Source: a virus
DNA length: 64,000 nt
Reading direction: 5' to 3' (one strand)
Virus record (IMG/VR): IMGVR_UViG_3300010885_058378
Location: 62,001 to 126,000 of that record
Position numbers and translations under genes: made by a program
In this document: positions 18,901 to 27,060 of the stretch, piece after piece
How positions within the stretch are numbered: the stretch's first letter is position 1
How the letters are laid out: each line of letters begins with the position of its first letter
Notes under the pieces: generated by a model
What the model was told of the DNA's origin: nothing
Databases searched by the model: none
Seen by the model: the letters and a program-made list of their open reading frames with translations, nothing else

Positions 18901-20637
18901 AATTTCTGCTCCATCATTCACTACAGTAGAATAAATGTAATCATATATTGTTTGATTGTTAGCATCAAGACCCTGGTTAGCAGGATCATTATAATCTATA
19001 TTATCTGATCGATAAACACGGGGGACATCTCCCTTATATGCCATGCTGGGAATAAATAATGTTTTAAGATCTAGAGAGACATCTCTAAAACGAGGTTTTC
19101 CAACATCATATAATGGTATGGTTATTTTTTTTGTATTATCAACTAGAACATCTATATTTGCATTAAACTCATTTAGTTTTGTTTGTATTGTGGTGTTGTC
19201 AAAAATAATTCTTTGATTATTATATACTGAAGTATTTGTTAGGGCTTTACTACAATAATTATCTAAAACTTGTGTGATTGCGATACCTTTGTTGTCAAAT
19301 TTTAAAACATCAGTCTTTGCAGAAATAGACGAAGTTCCTGATAGTTTAAGGTGTGCCCCATATTTTGATATTAATTTATAAAAGAGTTGTGAATTATCAT
19401 TAATTAAATTATTATTAAGAGTTATTGGAGAAAATTTAGTATCTAAATACAAAGATTTATTTGTCTTATCATTAGTTGTATTTTGTAAAAATCTGCTAAT
19501 ATCTATTAATAGGTTTTTTAAGTTTAATATTTCACCATTAATATCAATAAAGGACTCATTGAGTTTACTTTCTATAATATTCCTTATGTCTATAGAGTCT
19601 AATGCTTCTATAGAAAAATCACCAATGAATGGACTAGTACTTAGTGCATGGGCAATTTTTTTATAGAATCTTGATCTTTTTAAATTTTTATTACTAAAAG
19701 ATCTTTTTTCATCAAGGGTTAGTATCCTATATATTGATGAATATTTTTGATAAAGAGCGGATGAAACGTATGATCTGCATGATATATTGTATGATAAGGA
19801 AGAAACTCTCTCAGCATCGCTATTATGAAAGAAAAAACAGTCTCCGTCAGGAATCCAGAGTATTGGATTCATATCCATCCTGTGCAAAGAAGATGTATTG
19901 TCATAAACATTCTCTGATTTATACATATTAGCTATTTTAAATAATGGATTAGTCCCTAAAGAGCTAAGTTCCACAATAGTTTTTCCTAGTTCCTCGTCAA
20001 ACACATAACTTCCATCTTTGATGGTTCTGCTCTGTGCATTAACCAAATATAGTCTAGAATTATTTATTTTAATATAAACATTATTAGCATCTCCGCTTTT
20101 AACTAATCTTGATCCATTTGGAAAATATGTTAATGGTTGCTCTTTACCTCCATGAATATTAGAATTATTAGTTATATCTTTTAGTCTAAACCAACAAAGA
20201 ATTCCATAATATACAGAGTAAGGAGTATTCTGTCCATTTAATAACCAATCAATAGACATTTTAGCATTACTAGTTGTCCAGCTTTTAAAGTTTGGGGTGA
20301 AAGAGAAAAAACTCTCAATACCTAATTGTCCACTAGTTAATAAAGGATTGCTATTATAACAGCTGCCGTGAGATGACAATAGTTTATTATCAACATATGT
20401 ATCAGAATTAATAATTAATGGCTGCCATACATCTAATACATCATCAAGAATGGAACTTGCTTGAGATTGTTGTATCAGAGCATCAAGAGACGGTGAACGA
20501 ATTAATCCTCCTGGACTACTATCGTTATAAGTTAATGTCCCATTGGAACTGACTGTATACGGCAACAAGTCATCTAATAATGAATGCTTAATAATATTGC
20601 AATTGCTAGTTTTATCTATAATCCTTGAACTAAACAT
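12907..20637 (-). CDS. Giant distal-tail/structural protein, 2576 aa, function unknown
   Basis: The last gene of the tail operon. Its ATG overlaps the stop of the 2140-aa gene by one base (TAATG), so the two are translationally coupled. The sequence is rich in Asn, Ser, Ile and Tyr with beta-strand character throughout. One region near residues 622-690 looks like a PKD or Ig-like domain (FFWEQLSGPEGTFGDNG, then GKYTFQCTISSPFGTFK). Cysteine pairs (CSQCLS, CSCESP, ECCEYS) are scattered through it. No enzyme motif, signal peptide or coiled coil was recognised. Position at the end of the tail gene order, after the probable hub genes, suggests a tail-tip or baseplate component. It could be assembled from several unknown domains. 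Confidence 0.7.
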   Translation of the reverse strand: MFSSRIIDKTSNCNIIKHSLLDDLLPYTVSSNGTLTYNDSSPGGLIRSPSLDALIQQSQASSILDDVLDVWQPLIINSDTYVDNKLLSSHGSCYNSNPLLTSGQLGIESFFSFTPNFKSWTTSNAKMSIDWLLNGQNTPYSVYYGILCWFRLKDITNNSNIHGGKEQPLTYFPNGSRLVKSGDANNVYIKINNSRLYLVNAQSRTIKDGSYVFDEELGKTIVELSSLGTNPLFKIANMYKSENVYDNTSSLHRMDMNPILWIPDGDCFFFHNSDAERVSSLSYNISCRSYVSSALYQKYSSIYRILTLDEKRSFSNKNLKRSRFYKKIAHALSTSPFIGDFSIEALDSIDIRNIIESKLNESFIDINGEILNLKNLLIDISRFLQNTTNDKTNKSLYLDTKFSPITLNNNLINDNSQLFYKLISKYGAHLKLSGTSSISAKTDVLKFDNKGIAITQVLDNYCSKALTNTSVYNNQRIIFDNTTIQTKLNEFNANIDVLVDNTKKITIPLYDVGKPRFRDVSLDLKTLFIPSMAYKGDVPRVYRSDNIDYNDPANQGLDANNQTIYDYIYSTVVNDGAEINLQFGPTQPHCSKLQESGIQLSALTIAEIEKSYDEGSELSLINYINSQNSFFWEQLSGPEGTFGDNGLLSGTSNEVIFYTNYTGKYTFQCTISSPFGTFKKQKTIYVVDGRQLVIGQGGAMKENAVSYGKYWDSKNISWVYPPLVTPSYIVSENIPLILDKDLIKSNISKINKIAISNYHGVIYPIKTDFSVREFIGTLGTRAQDDVYSLSKDYIFGYSSNYIYRETCPLTLIYENNNTIVKLHSVWLEKIRTDQDECSQCLSLYFPKIRSVKTSSRISETDSHGNVVNTRNVNFNRTIRTNKDPEGFTLRAYEWDSARNLAKNIKEVGDFNYPTISTKKAPKIKAYGGYSKKFIDSIGVEINGLTKPQTSINDNGIVAGPGASTNLPVITGFPLNYRNFPDTSTYKLCYQKAVMVSGTGLILPFSKGVFHPNSGWIPYSGGNEYSIHANRCGVLKFNPGARDSFSFLGPQITRLRSGPINSENNIIQSKTFSSSVTLGIAKEIQWDPACSCESPPPGADIQLYNDNQKHKNYIDTKITNSNNSSNHGYRILAGGEPKGIEATATNNFPIANDEFLTDQATTNFYYSFAVTGPNSLPDKIQLPDGRMQFRIPRVNAFGIKDIEIKLNFLNYVNTKNMVVWLDVEYASAEDSSRFGSTANPPPSPLKSSEEFLDQTLNPRIFFGNYKPNQTSIDGSLNNTKVESYLKDLVGMNSPSGLPGNIFKLVLLNQETIQNNNYNFSVKFSDHASKFNVPCDMNMLGSGYYHPSGQYSYMTSQASRLQNIIRSNDEILPTIAATGYSDRECCEYSSIIKHNRLNISNNNFSKFVANTLFRNKGPMDGPCGPDHAPKQREGDLDGKTKFTLNIMVLDEEDDMNVLDSTINNQYLSGLESTENKTKSHLLYNSLCNWELILHVGPVRDSTPTTNPSLASYGNNDALSLFDYKKDPSYPGYSFIADLSSQKHLLPIANYNAPYSCIADSTTCLTSQDDPTGQGVMVRPPEFPDYAIIQIMAALAGYGATTGGTLVGALAGLEGAVNSPGYNAIFDYFKEVRFSESLENQGRQIYFPSYAKYPFGSPEKILINFKKPSSLWYTAEASIFKYHNTPILKPDRYKFIKLSGGVDGLGDFSFDLINSIEDLIDQNFIKQINLSCGSNLPSLPLPTAISDSFINEGDIVRVAFTGNGCENPSQICIAKNNETWTNLKLDPSALSKANHYLQHNAILGSSNSLSSIDLSENKAVLVKGKIPYDIFKKGDIVSCSGTSSTNATISKKGLIYKNNKYYSLLVFENSVSGYNLMSVPNTMNIFLTYKDETTIIDKTSKKYNIWGADYINKNVFNNITDIAPTTHSVGSYGDMSLFMNKNMLSNNIHNNQLQEINDIFNNRNNDKIKHNKIKIFVSGIENTGFVSNSSYGFSYSKEDLNVLTPIFRKEKENKDYYYIKSDTDDATNHDIIVKNIQFSSAYNDIPSNFSIIRTDDGVNSLTSGISTGELEIENKYYEYKPMRSITTSELSWVISRLSTIESTGVDNTLEAAVGVPGSTSTILNSSKLKYLQKHYAKLEDDPIDCYTPSPANASACNKKKTYAAIKDLLEEKNSIIQLLDEQTVFDIPANNTIYQLNRSDYSNYKLKSSLPITDSRRISPYILPKIEPVLSGIEWRGQNEGAQSGPIYVYYREANKDHYWINIDSKQSCFQDFESNPKVLISTKYKCTEANPVLDISTPHIDNNICPFFTTKPDQGIQFDFGATENITSNVNEFTYTINSNSITQQKNAFQRQYPAITGWKTLTKLRYFNINGDQTMDNILGPGSEVTIESTESYAVPLTNENQGNDNSGDTLDLSGIGGCQTNIGSPGGKGMMTLGNTRIGKPTRVCNIVNLDNANNISVMVKRIPRMLRGVDILSTVYRYGSKSDFRPASFTSPPVPYETDLSNAQVGNINNSLYVWVALQRNPLTFSLEPTTLPDFFKLQNEMIFRSFFGSVDKIENKSDVAASYFPWEMIPYEYE

Positions 20638-23600
20638 TATTTAATTGCCGTTAGTGTCCACTTTCCATTTAAGAATGTAAATATAGCTATAGCGTTAGTT
20701 GTTACCGTAAATCCTAGAGGGTTATCAAAATTAACGGTCATTGTTGGAACAACTCCTGATCTTCTACCTTGTACATAATGCATATCTATTAGGGTCTGAG
20801 TTGCGCTAGTAATCTTACCTTTAACAATTAGCGATGGTTTGCTGACTGGCTCATAAAAACCTGTCTTTTTGTTGTATCTGCAAAGTAATTTTGTTCCTCG
20901 TGGAGCACAATATCCTGTTTTATCTTTAATATATATTAATCTTCTATACCCCTGTCGTAAAGGCTCGCTGCTAAATTCAATATCGTCAATATAACCTCTT
21001 GTAACATATGTCTCATCAAAATCTGGTTGTTTAATTAAATCTTCTTCAAGAGTAGCATATATCATTCTGTAAATATACTTCTTTTTTGCTTTTTTGTCTA
21101 AAAAACTTTTTAATGTGGTTATATCATTAGAGTTGGTAAGAATATAAGGAGGATCAATCTCTTCTCCTCCGCCACCTCCGGCCCAAACCATTCTGTCTTG
21201 ATCCCAAATTAGATCAATAGGACCAACTTTCCATAAGTCAGGACGCTCTGCCCAATTTAAATAAAAATCATTTAATTTAACTTTTTCTGACCACTTCCCT
21301 CCAACAAATTTTTGAGTTTTACTAATTATACTTCCTTTAAAACCATTAGTATAATCGCTTGCAGTTCCAGGAAGATATCCTCCATCAACACTCATATCGT
21401 CCTCTATCTTAATGGGAGTAACATCAGTATTATTTATTGCTGTTGTACTAAGTGATGACCATGATGGTGGTAAATTCTCATAATTAAAAGTTTTGGCAAA
21501 AATATTAGTATTGCCCGATATAGTAAATAGTTCACCAACAGATAATGAACTATATTTTTTAGTAGCCCCGCTATTGGTTAATTTAAGCTTAAATCTTTTT
21601 GGTCTACCAAAATTGTCATAGGCTAATGGTTCATCAGCAGCATTAGGAACAGGATATCCGTCAGCATCATATCCCCAAGAGTGTAGTGTTAATGGTCCTC
21701 GTAGCCCAAAGAATCTTTGGTTGTTTTCATGCAACATATTAAGCGTATCATTAGCTTGGGATCTAATATTATATAAAGCTTCATCAGTAGGATAATAGTC
21801 TAAATTATTAGGTGGAACACCATCTGGATGATTAGTATGAGCCCTTAGATTTCTACTAGTCTCAAGCTTGTATCCCGTTTTATTTTGTGGAACTGATCCT
21901 CTTGCCACAATTTCTATGCAATGGCGTAATCTGTCTCTGAAAATTCTACCTCCAACAGTTAAGCCCCCTATATCGTCATGTGCTCCGTCTGGATGAGCAC
22001 CAGTATAGTTTTGAGAGTTAGAGTTTTTAAATTCTCCATAAGGAACAACTATAGGGTTTAATGTAATCAAATTAATTGGAATATCTTCATCTGTTACTAT
22101 CTTAGCATTTAATTTTTCACCAGCATTACCACACTTATCACATGTTATCTGTGTTGCTACTTCTGTTCTAGTTCCAGTTTGATCATATTGTACAACACTG
22201 ATATCTCTAACTTTTGTACCTCTACAAAATGGACAATTTGAAGTATTATGTAAAGAATATGAAAATGTTGAATTTTTAAAAGTTGGATAAAAAGATACTG
22301 GAGACAATATTCCATCTAAACTCATTGCTGACTGCATTCCATAGTCTTTTGATAATTGATTTTCAAGTTCTTTTCTCTGAAATAATTGTACAGTCGATGT
22401 TACTCTTGCTACTGACTTTAATGATGATATTGATGAGGCCGTCTCTAATTTGCTACTTGGCGGCTGACCAGCATCTGAACTATTAACAAGGGACCACTTA
22501 GTTGCTTTTGATGCTCTGGTATTAAAACCTCCGGGACTACTAGATATGGAAAAATCATCAATTACTTTTGGAGTTCTTGATGGTTCATTAATAAGAGGAG
22601 AAGCCTGACCAACCAATACTGTGCTAGGACTCCAACTAAATAGTTTCGAAGACAGGTCTGAACTTCCAAATTGGGCATTATTTAATCTTTCTTGTAATAT
22701 TAGATCTCTTTCTTTATTTTTTAAATTGGTAATTTCTTGATTAATTTGAGAGATCTGTTTTCCTCTTTTCAGATTTAACCTATTAGCTCTTCTTATTCTG
22801 TCATTTTCTTCTTTATTAAATAGTCCTAATTTCCTCGTATATGTTCTGAATGAATAAGTTGTGGATATTCCCTGTTGTCCAACACTTGTTTGTATAGAGG
22901 TTATAATTGGACCATCAACAAAGTATGCTGGAGTTTGTAAGTCTAATACTTTGTATGTTGCAATGGTGGTGTTTTCGGTATTAGGAGAGAAAGAAATACT
23001 TGCTCCTGGAATATATGATAAATCAACAACTGACACCACTGAGTCTTTAACGTCTTTATAGGCATAACCAGATGGTGATATAATATGTAATCCTGTATTA
23101 GCTAGTGCAAAATTACCACCTATATTAAATAATGGAAGTCCTGGCATATCTAATTGAGCAGTTTCTATAACGCTCTGGTAGTTCACTTTTGTTTGTATCT
23201 CTTTAAAAGCAACAATATCTAACTGATGCATTCCTCCATAATTCCAAGGAACAAAATCATCATTAAATTCTATGTTAACATTCGAAATTAAATTGTTTAA
23301 TGCTTTATCAACTTCTGCTTGTGTGGTTTGGCGACTTGAATATGTGCAAGTTAATGGGAATGTTGACGATTGAGTAACAATCTGACCAGACGGGAAAATA
23401 CCAGTACCCTCTAGTGCCGGATAATTAGTCCATGGTCCATAAACAAATTGGTTTGATTTGATTGGAATACCAGCAAAAAAAGGATGGGCGGCTTTTGGTG
23501 CTAGTTCAACATTATTTGCAGTATGATTAGATGATACGGTATATAGTCCAAGAAAATATGGATTATCACTATCGTCTAATACTATTGGACTAATATAGTT

Positions 23601-26600
23601 CAACATGTATCTTATCCAATCCATATCCCAATTATCTTTTCTGGTAGTCTTTAAGTATATCATCAAGTCTTCAGCGGAAATATTGGATATTACTGTTCTA
23701 TTAGGATCTTTAGCATTCTCTTCACTAGATAAATTTAAGTTAATTCCTGGAGAATCTATTAAGATTTTTGGATTTTCAAATCTAGTAGGATCTATATATA
23801 TAAAGCTTTCTTCAACTGATGTTGAAACATAAAGCTTTGATCTTGGGATTGATACAGGTGTTGATCCACTATTATCTTTTATTTCTGTTTTCCAAGCGTC
23901 ATATGACTTTACTGTATTGCTTAAAGACAATAATCCCATACTGTCATCAGTAGCCACTACGTTAGGGACAATAGATGAGCTATATTTTTGATCAACTATA
24001 ACATAGTCATTATTTGATAAAGAAGAAATATCTAATGATGGAAATATGTAGCTATCAGTACAACTTCTTGTTTTATACTCATTAAGAGTGAGCCAACTAT
24101 CATAACTAAAATAAGGATTGGCTTGTTCTTTTATAATGTCTTGAATTGGTGTGGTCTTATTAGCAGCAATACACTTGGCTTGTCTAATATAGTCATAATT
24201 ATAATTATTATTATAACCCAACAATGGTTGAATCTTACCAGAATCATCAGTTAGGGTCATCCACTGTGTTCCTCCAACAGCCATACTATCATCTATTATG
24301 TTTCCATATTCTTCCCAGGCCCCGTCATTAGTTGGAGTATAATTATATCTTAAATTACCATCACCACTGAATATGTATCCGTATCCTACATTTGTAGGAA
24401 AGGCGAATCCAGTAACACTATCTTCTCTATAGGTTCTTAACTGATCAGCAGACACCATATATTTTTTGCCATAATACTTAGCAATTTCTGTAATAAATTT
24501 ATGAATTATTTTTAAGTCTTGCAAAGCTTTTTCTTGAATATATTGGCTACCATCATTTTTATCTGGATAAACGGCAGTTGGATATAATTCGTCTCCGGCA
24601 ATATTAGGACCAAGTAATTTCCAATACCAGTCTGTTTCTTGAAAAGCAATTTTTTCAGCTTTATCAAGTTGCATACCCATATTATTTACTAGTTCATTTC
24701 GTGTTTTAATATAGTAGGCTCTTCTTATTAATTCTATTAAATCTGGCTTGTATGTTTTTGCTAATGAATAAACAAGATAATTATCAAATCCTGCTATTGC
24801 TGCTCGTATTTCTGATTCTGTTAATACAAAAAACTCTACAGGATCGTAGCTATTTAATATTCCAAGATCATTATATGTTGTTGTTGGAGGATCCAGATTT
24901 GCTGTTTGAGGAAGAATAAAGTCTGTTCCGGTTTCCAGATAATCTCGGCTAATTGGCACATTAAGCTTTGGTAATTCTGATATTCTTACTATTATCGAGA
25001 TTTGAGATGTCCAGGTGTCGTACCATACTGGACGTATTCTTCTAAAATCAGTATTTGCAGAATCATTGGCTCCAACCTTTAATCCAATTTTATTATCATA
25101 AATAAAACCAAAAAATGGACAGATATTATCTAAATATAATGGAAACCATCTTCCTTTAGAAGGATCTGAGGATGAGTATCCTTGAGCATGACTATTTTTA
25201 AAGCATGGTTCATAATTCCCATATTTAACATCAACACCATCCAAGAGTTCGGTGTTTGTGTTCCATATAGCATCATTAGTATCAAAACCTTTTAAGGCAG
25301 CAGTTTGTATAGCGTCTTCGTCGTTAATTATGCTAACATATGCAGTCTCTAGTCTACTTGATGTTCCAAGATAGTCTGATATTTTTTTATTTCTTGAACT
25401 ATTAAAATTTGGAAATCTTATTTTTCCATGACCATATTGTTGATTAGTAATATCTGGAGCATCATTTCCTGTTGGTGCTCCGGCAGCCAAAGAATAGTAA
25501 TTAACAAATTTTCTTGTTCTGGGATTATAAATAAAATTATTTTGAGTATATGCTAATCTATAACTTTTTACTTGGTATAATCTTTGTTGCTGTCCGCCAA
25601 CAACCAAACATCTTGACGGAGTATCATTCTTTTCTTTTCCTATAGTATTTGATGATACTTGATAATTATTGCATTCTAATGATTTTATAGTATTTTCAAT
25701 AATATTCGTACTAGGCTGTTTTAGTCTTGATATGGCTTTAACTTTTATAACATGATAAAGATTAGAGTTATATACTCGTGGAATCATGTCTATACTAAAA
25801 TCACAACCGGCTCTATCACTAATATCGTTTAATAAGTCTGTTATACTAAGAAATGGTCCTGTGGTTCTTATATCATTTGGCAATCTTTTTTTTGTTCTGG
25901 TATTATCTGTATATATAACATCATGAAGATCTAATACAAATTGACATCTATTTGCCCCCCCTGTATCAGCCATTGCATTTAAAGCTTGAGGATATACTAC
26001 TCCAAATCTATTAAAAGCTGATGTTACTGGTTCATATAAATTACCATTATCCTCTCTTTGCATACATTTAGATATGATTCTTCCAAATGGAGAAAATGCT
26101 CTTTTGATAGCTTCATTATCTCTACCTGATAAAACAGTGTCTAATTTAAATGTACTATCATGTGTTACTGAAGTTAACATCATTAAAGCATCTAAAATAG
26201 AATTTATACTAACTCCTCTATCGTCTGGTCGTGCTATTCCATAGTTTCCTGCTCCAAAAGACTCTAAAAATCCATAAATGTTGAAAATATTAGGAATGGT
26301 TCCGTGCTTTAAATCAGTATCGGTATAGGTGGCGCCCAGTTTTTTTAAATAGTTCTTTGGACCACCATATGTGGATGCTTGTGCCTTACTAAAAATTGAT
26401 CCAGCATATTTATCAACTATAATATAAGAAGAATTTAGAATGGATTGTGGACCATTAATAATAACAGTATAATTTTTACCTCCACTGCCAATATCTCGTG
26501 ACCAAGATTGAACAAAGCCCCCAAATTGAAAATCCCCCATTTTAAAATAAACAGGAGTATCAATTATATCATACTTATATCCTGGATGACTATCCTCAGC

Positions 26601-27059
26601 AACGTTTGAGTAAGTATTATTTTCTTGTATTCTTGTTTTTCTTCCAAAGAATCCAGGATCAGGATCTTTCCAGTATTTTGATATTAATCCTTTGGTTTCT
26701 GATAATTCATAGTATACTTTTCCTGGAACTATTCTGTTCTCTATCGGGGTATCAACAGTAGCTGCTGATCCAGTATATTTATCAATAAAACATCCTACTC
26801 CACTACAAAGAGTATAATGATCATCAGTATTGATAGTACCACTGAACTGCGGATACATGCTTCCGTCATTTGGTTGGCCTGCTGTGATAGAAGGAGACGG
26901 ATCACAAGAGTAGACCAATTCATCTTCTACTAAATTAACTGTTAATTGTGATGGCTGTGTTCCCCAGCCAAAGTTGCTAGTGAAACTGGCTACACTAGCT
27001 CCTAAAAATAATGTTTGAGCAATTGGCTTATCTATATTTGAACATACTTTTGTTGGCAT
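20637..27059 (-). CDS. Giant probable tail-hub/baseplate protein, 2140 aa
   Basis: The N-terminal 220 residues contain FKMGDFQFGGFVQSWSRD and YTVIINGPQSILNSSYIIVD, which resemble the tail-hub (late-control D or gp27-like) pattern of a beta domain followed by a ligand-like G-x-V-x-x-W segment. A charged helical stretch lies near 22700-22800 (NQEITNLKNKERDLI), and a CPFC/CDKCGN zinc-ribbon-like pair lies at 22126-22235. A GGGGGEEIDPPY loop is near the C-terminus. The size is far above the usual hub protein. It starts two bases after the stop of the 673-aa gene without a clear Shine-Dalgarno site. The hub assignment is inferred from order and this weak similarity. Confidence 0.6.
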   Translation of the reverse strand: MPTKVCSNIDKPIAQTLFLGASVASFTSNFGWGTQPSQLTVNLVEDELVYSCDPSPSITAGQPNDGSMYPQFSGTINTDDHYTLCSGVGCFIDKYTGSAATVDTPIENRIVPGKVYYELSETKGLISKYWKDPDPGFFGRKTRIQENNTYSNVAEDSHPGYKYDIIDTPVYFKMGDFQFGGFVQSWSRDIGSGGKNYTVIINGPQSILNSSYIIVDKYAGSIFSKAQASTYGGPKNYLKKLGATYTDTDLKHGTIPNIFNIYGFLESFGAGNYGIARPDDRGVSINSILDALMMLTSVTHDSTFKLDTVLSGRDNEAIKRAFSPFGRIISKCMQREDNGNLYEPVTSAFNRFGVVYPQALNAMADTGGANRCQFVLDLHDVIYTDNTRTKKRLPNDIRTTGPFLSITDLLNDISDRAGCDFSIDMIPRVYNSNLYHVIKVKAISRLKQPSTNIIENTIKSLECNNYQVSSNTIGKEKNDTPSRCLVVGGQQQRLYQVKSYRLAYTQNNFIYNPRTRKFVNYYSLAAGAPTGNDAPDITNQQYGHGKIRFPNFNSSRNKKISDYLGTSSRLETAYVSIINDEDAIQTAALKGFDTNDAIWNTNTELLDGVDVKYGNYEPCFKNSHAQGYSSSDPSKGRWFPLYLDNICPFFGFIYDNKIGLKVGANDSANTDFRRIRPVWYDTWTSQISIIVRISELPKLNVPISRDYLETGTDFILPQTANLDPPTTTYNDLGILNSYDPVEFFVLTESEIRAAIAGFDNYLVYSLAKTYKPDLIELIRRAYYIKTRNELVNNMGMQLDKAEKIAFQETDWYWKLLGPNIAGDELYPTAVYPDKNDGSQYIQEKALQDLKIIHKFITEIAKYYGKKYMVSADQLRTYREDSVTGFAFPTNVGYGYIFSGDGNLRYNYTPTNDGAWEEYGNIIDDSMAVGGTQWMTLTDDSGKIQPLLGYNNNYNYDYIRQAKCIAANKTTPIQDIIKEQANPYFSYDSWLTLNEYKTRSCTDSYIFPSLDISSLSNNDYVIVDQKYSSSIVPNVVATDDSMGLLSLSNTVKSYDAWKTEIKDNSGSTPVSIPRSKLYVSTSVEESFIYIDPTRFENPKILIDSPGINLNLSSEENAKDPNRTVISNISAEDLMIYLKTTRKDNWDMDWIRYMLNYISPIVLDDSDNPYFLGLYTVSSNHTANNVELAPKAAHPFFAGIPIKSNQFVYGPWTNYPALEGTGIFPSGQIVTQSSTFPLTCTYSSRQTTQAEVDKALNNLISNVNIEFNDDFVPWNYGGMHQLDIVAFKEIQTKVNYQSVIETAQLDMPGLPLFNIGGNFALANTGLHIISPSGYAYKDVKDSVVSVVDLSYIPGASISFSPNTENTTIATYKVLDLQTPAYFVDGPIITSIQTSVGQQGISTTYSFRTYTRKLGLFNKEENDRIRRANRLNLKRGKQISQINQEITNLKNKERDLILQERLNNAQFGSSDLSSKLFSWSPSTVLVGQASPLINEPSRTPKVIDDFSISSSPGGFNTRASKATKWSLVNSSDAGQPPSSKLETASSISSLKSVARVTSTVQLFQRKELENQLSKDYGMQSAMSLDGILSPVSFYPTFKNSTFSYSLHNTSNCPFCRGTKVRDISVVQYDQTGTRTEVATQITCDKCGNAGEKLNAKIVTDEDIPINLITLNPIVVPYGEFKNSNSQNYTGAHPDGAHDDIGGLTVGGRIFRDRLRHCIEIVARGSVPQNKTGYKLETSRNLRAHTNHPDGVPPNNLDYYPTDEALYNIRSQANDTLNMLHENNQRFFGLRGPLTLHSWGYDADGYPVPNAADEPLAYDNFGRPKRFKLKLTNSGATKKYSSLSVGELFTISGNTNIFAKTFNYENLPPSWSSLSTTAINNTDVTPIKIEDDMSVDGGYLPGTASDYTNGFKGSIISKTQKFVGGKWSEKVKLNDFYLNWAERPDLWKVGPIDLIWDQDRMVWAGGGGGEEIDPPYILTNSNDITTLKSFLDKKAKKKYIYRMIYATLEEDLIKQPDFDETYVTRGYIDDIEFSSEPLRQGYRRLIYIKDKTGYCAPRGTKLLCRYNKKTGFYEPVSKPSLIVKGKITSATQTLIDMHYVQGRRSGVVPTMTVNFDNPLGFTVTTNAIAIFTFLNGKWTLTAIK

Positions 27060-27060
27060 A

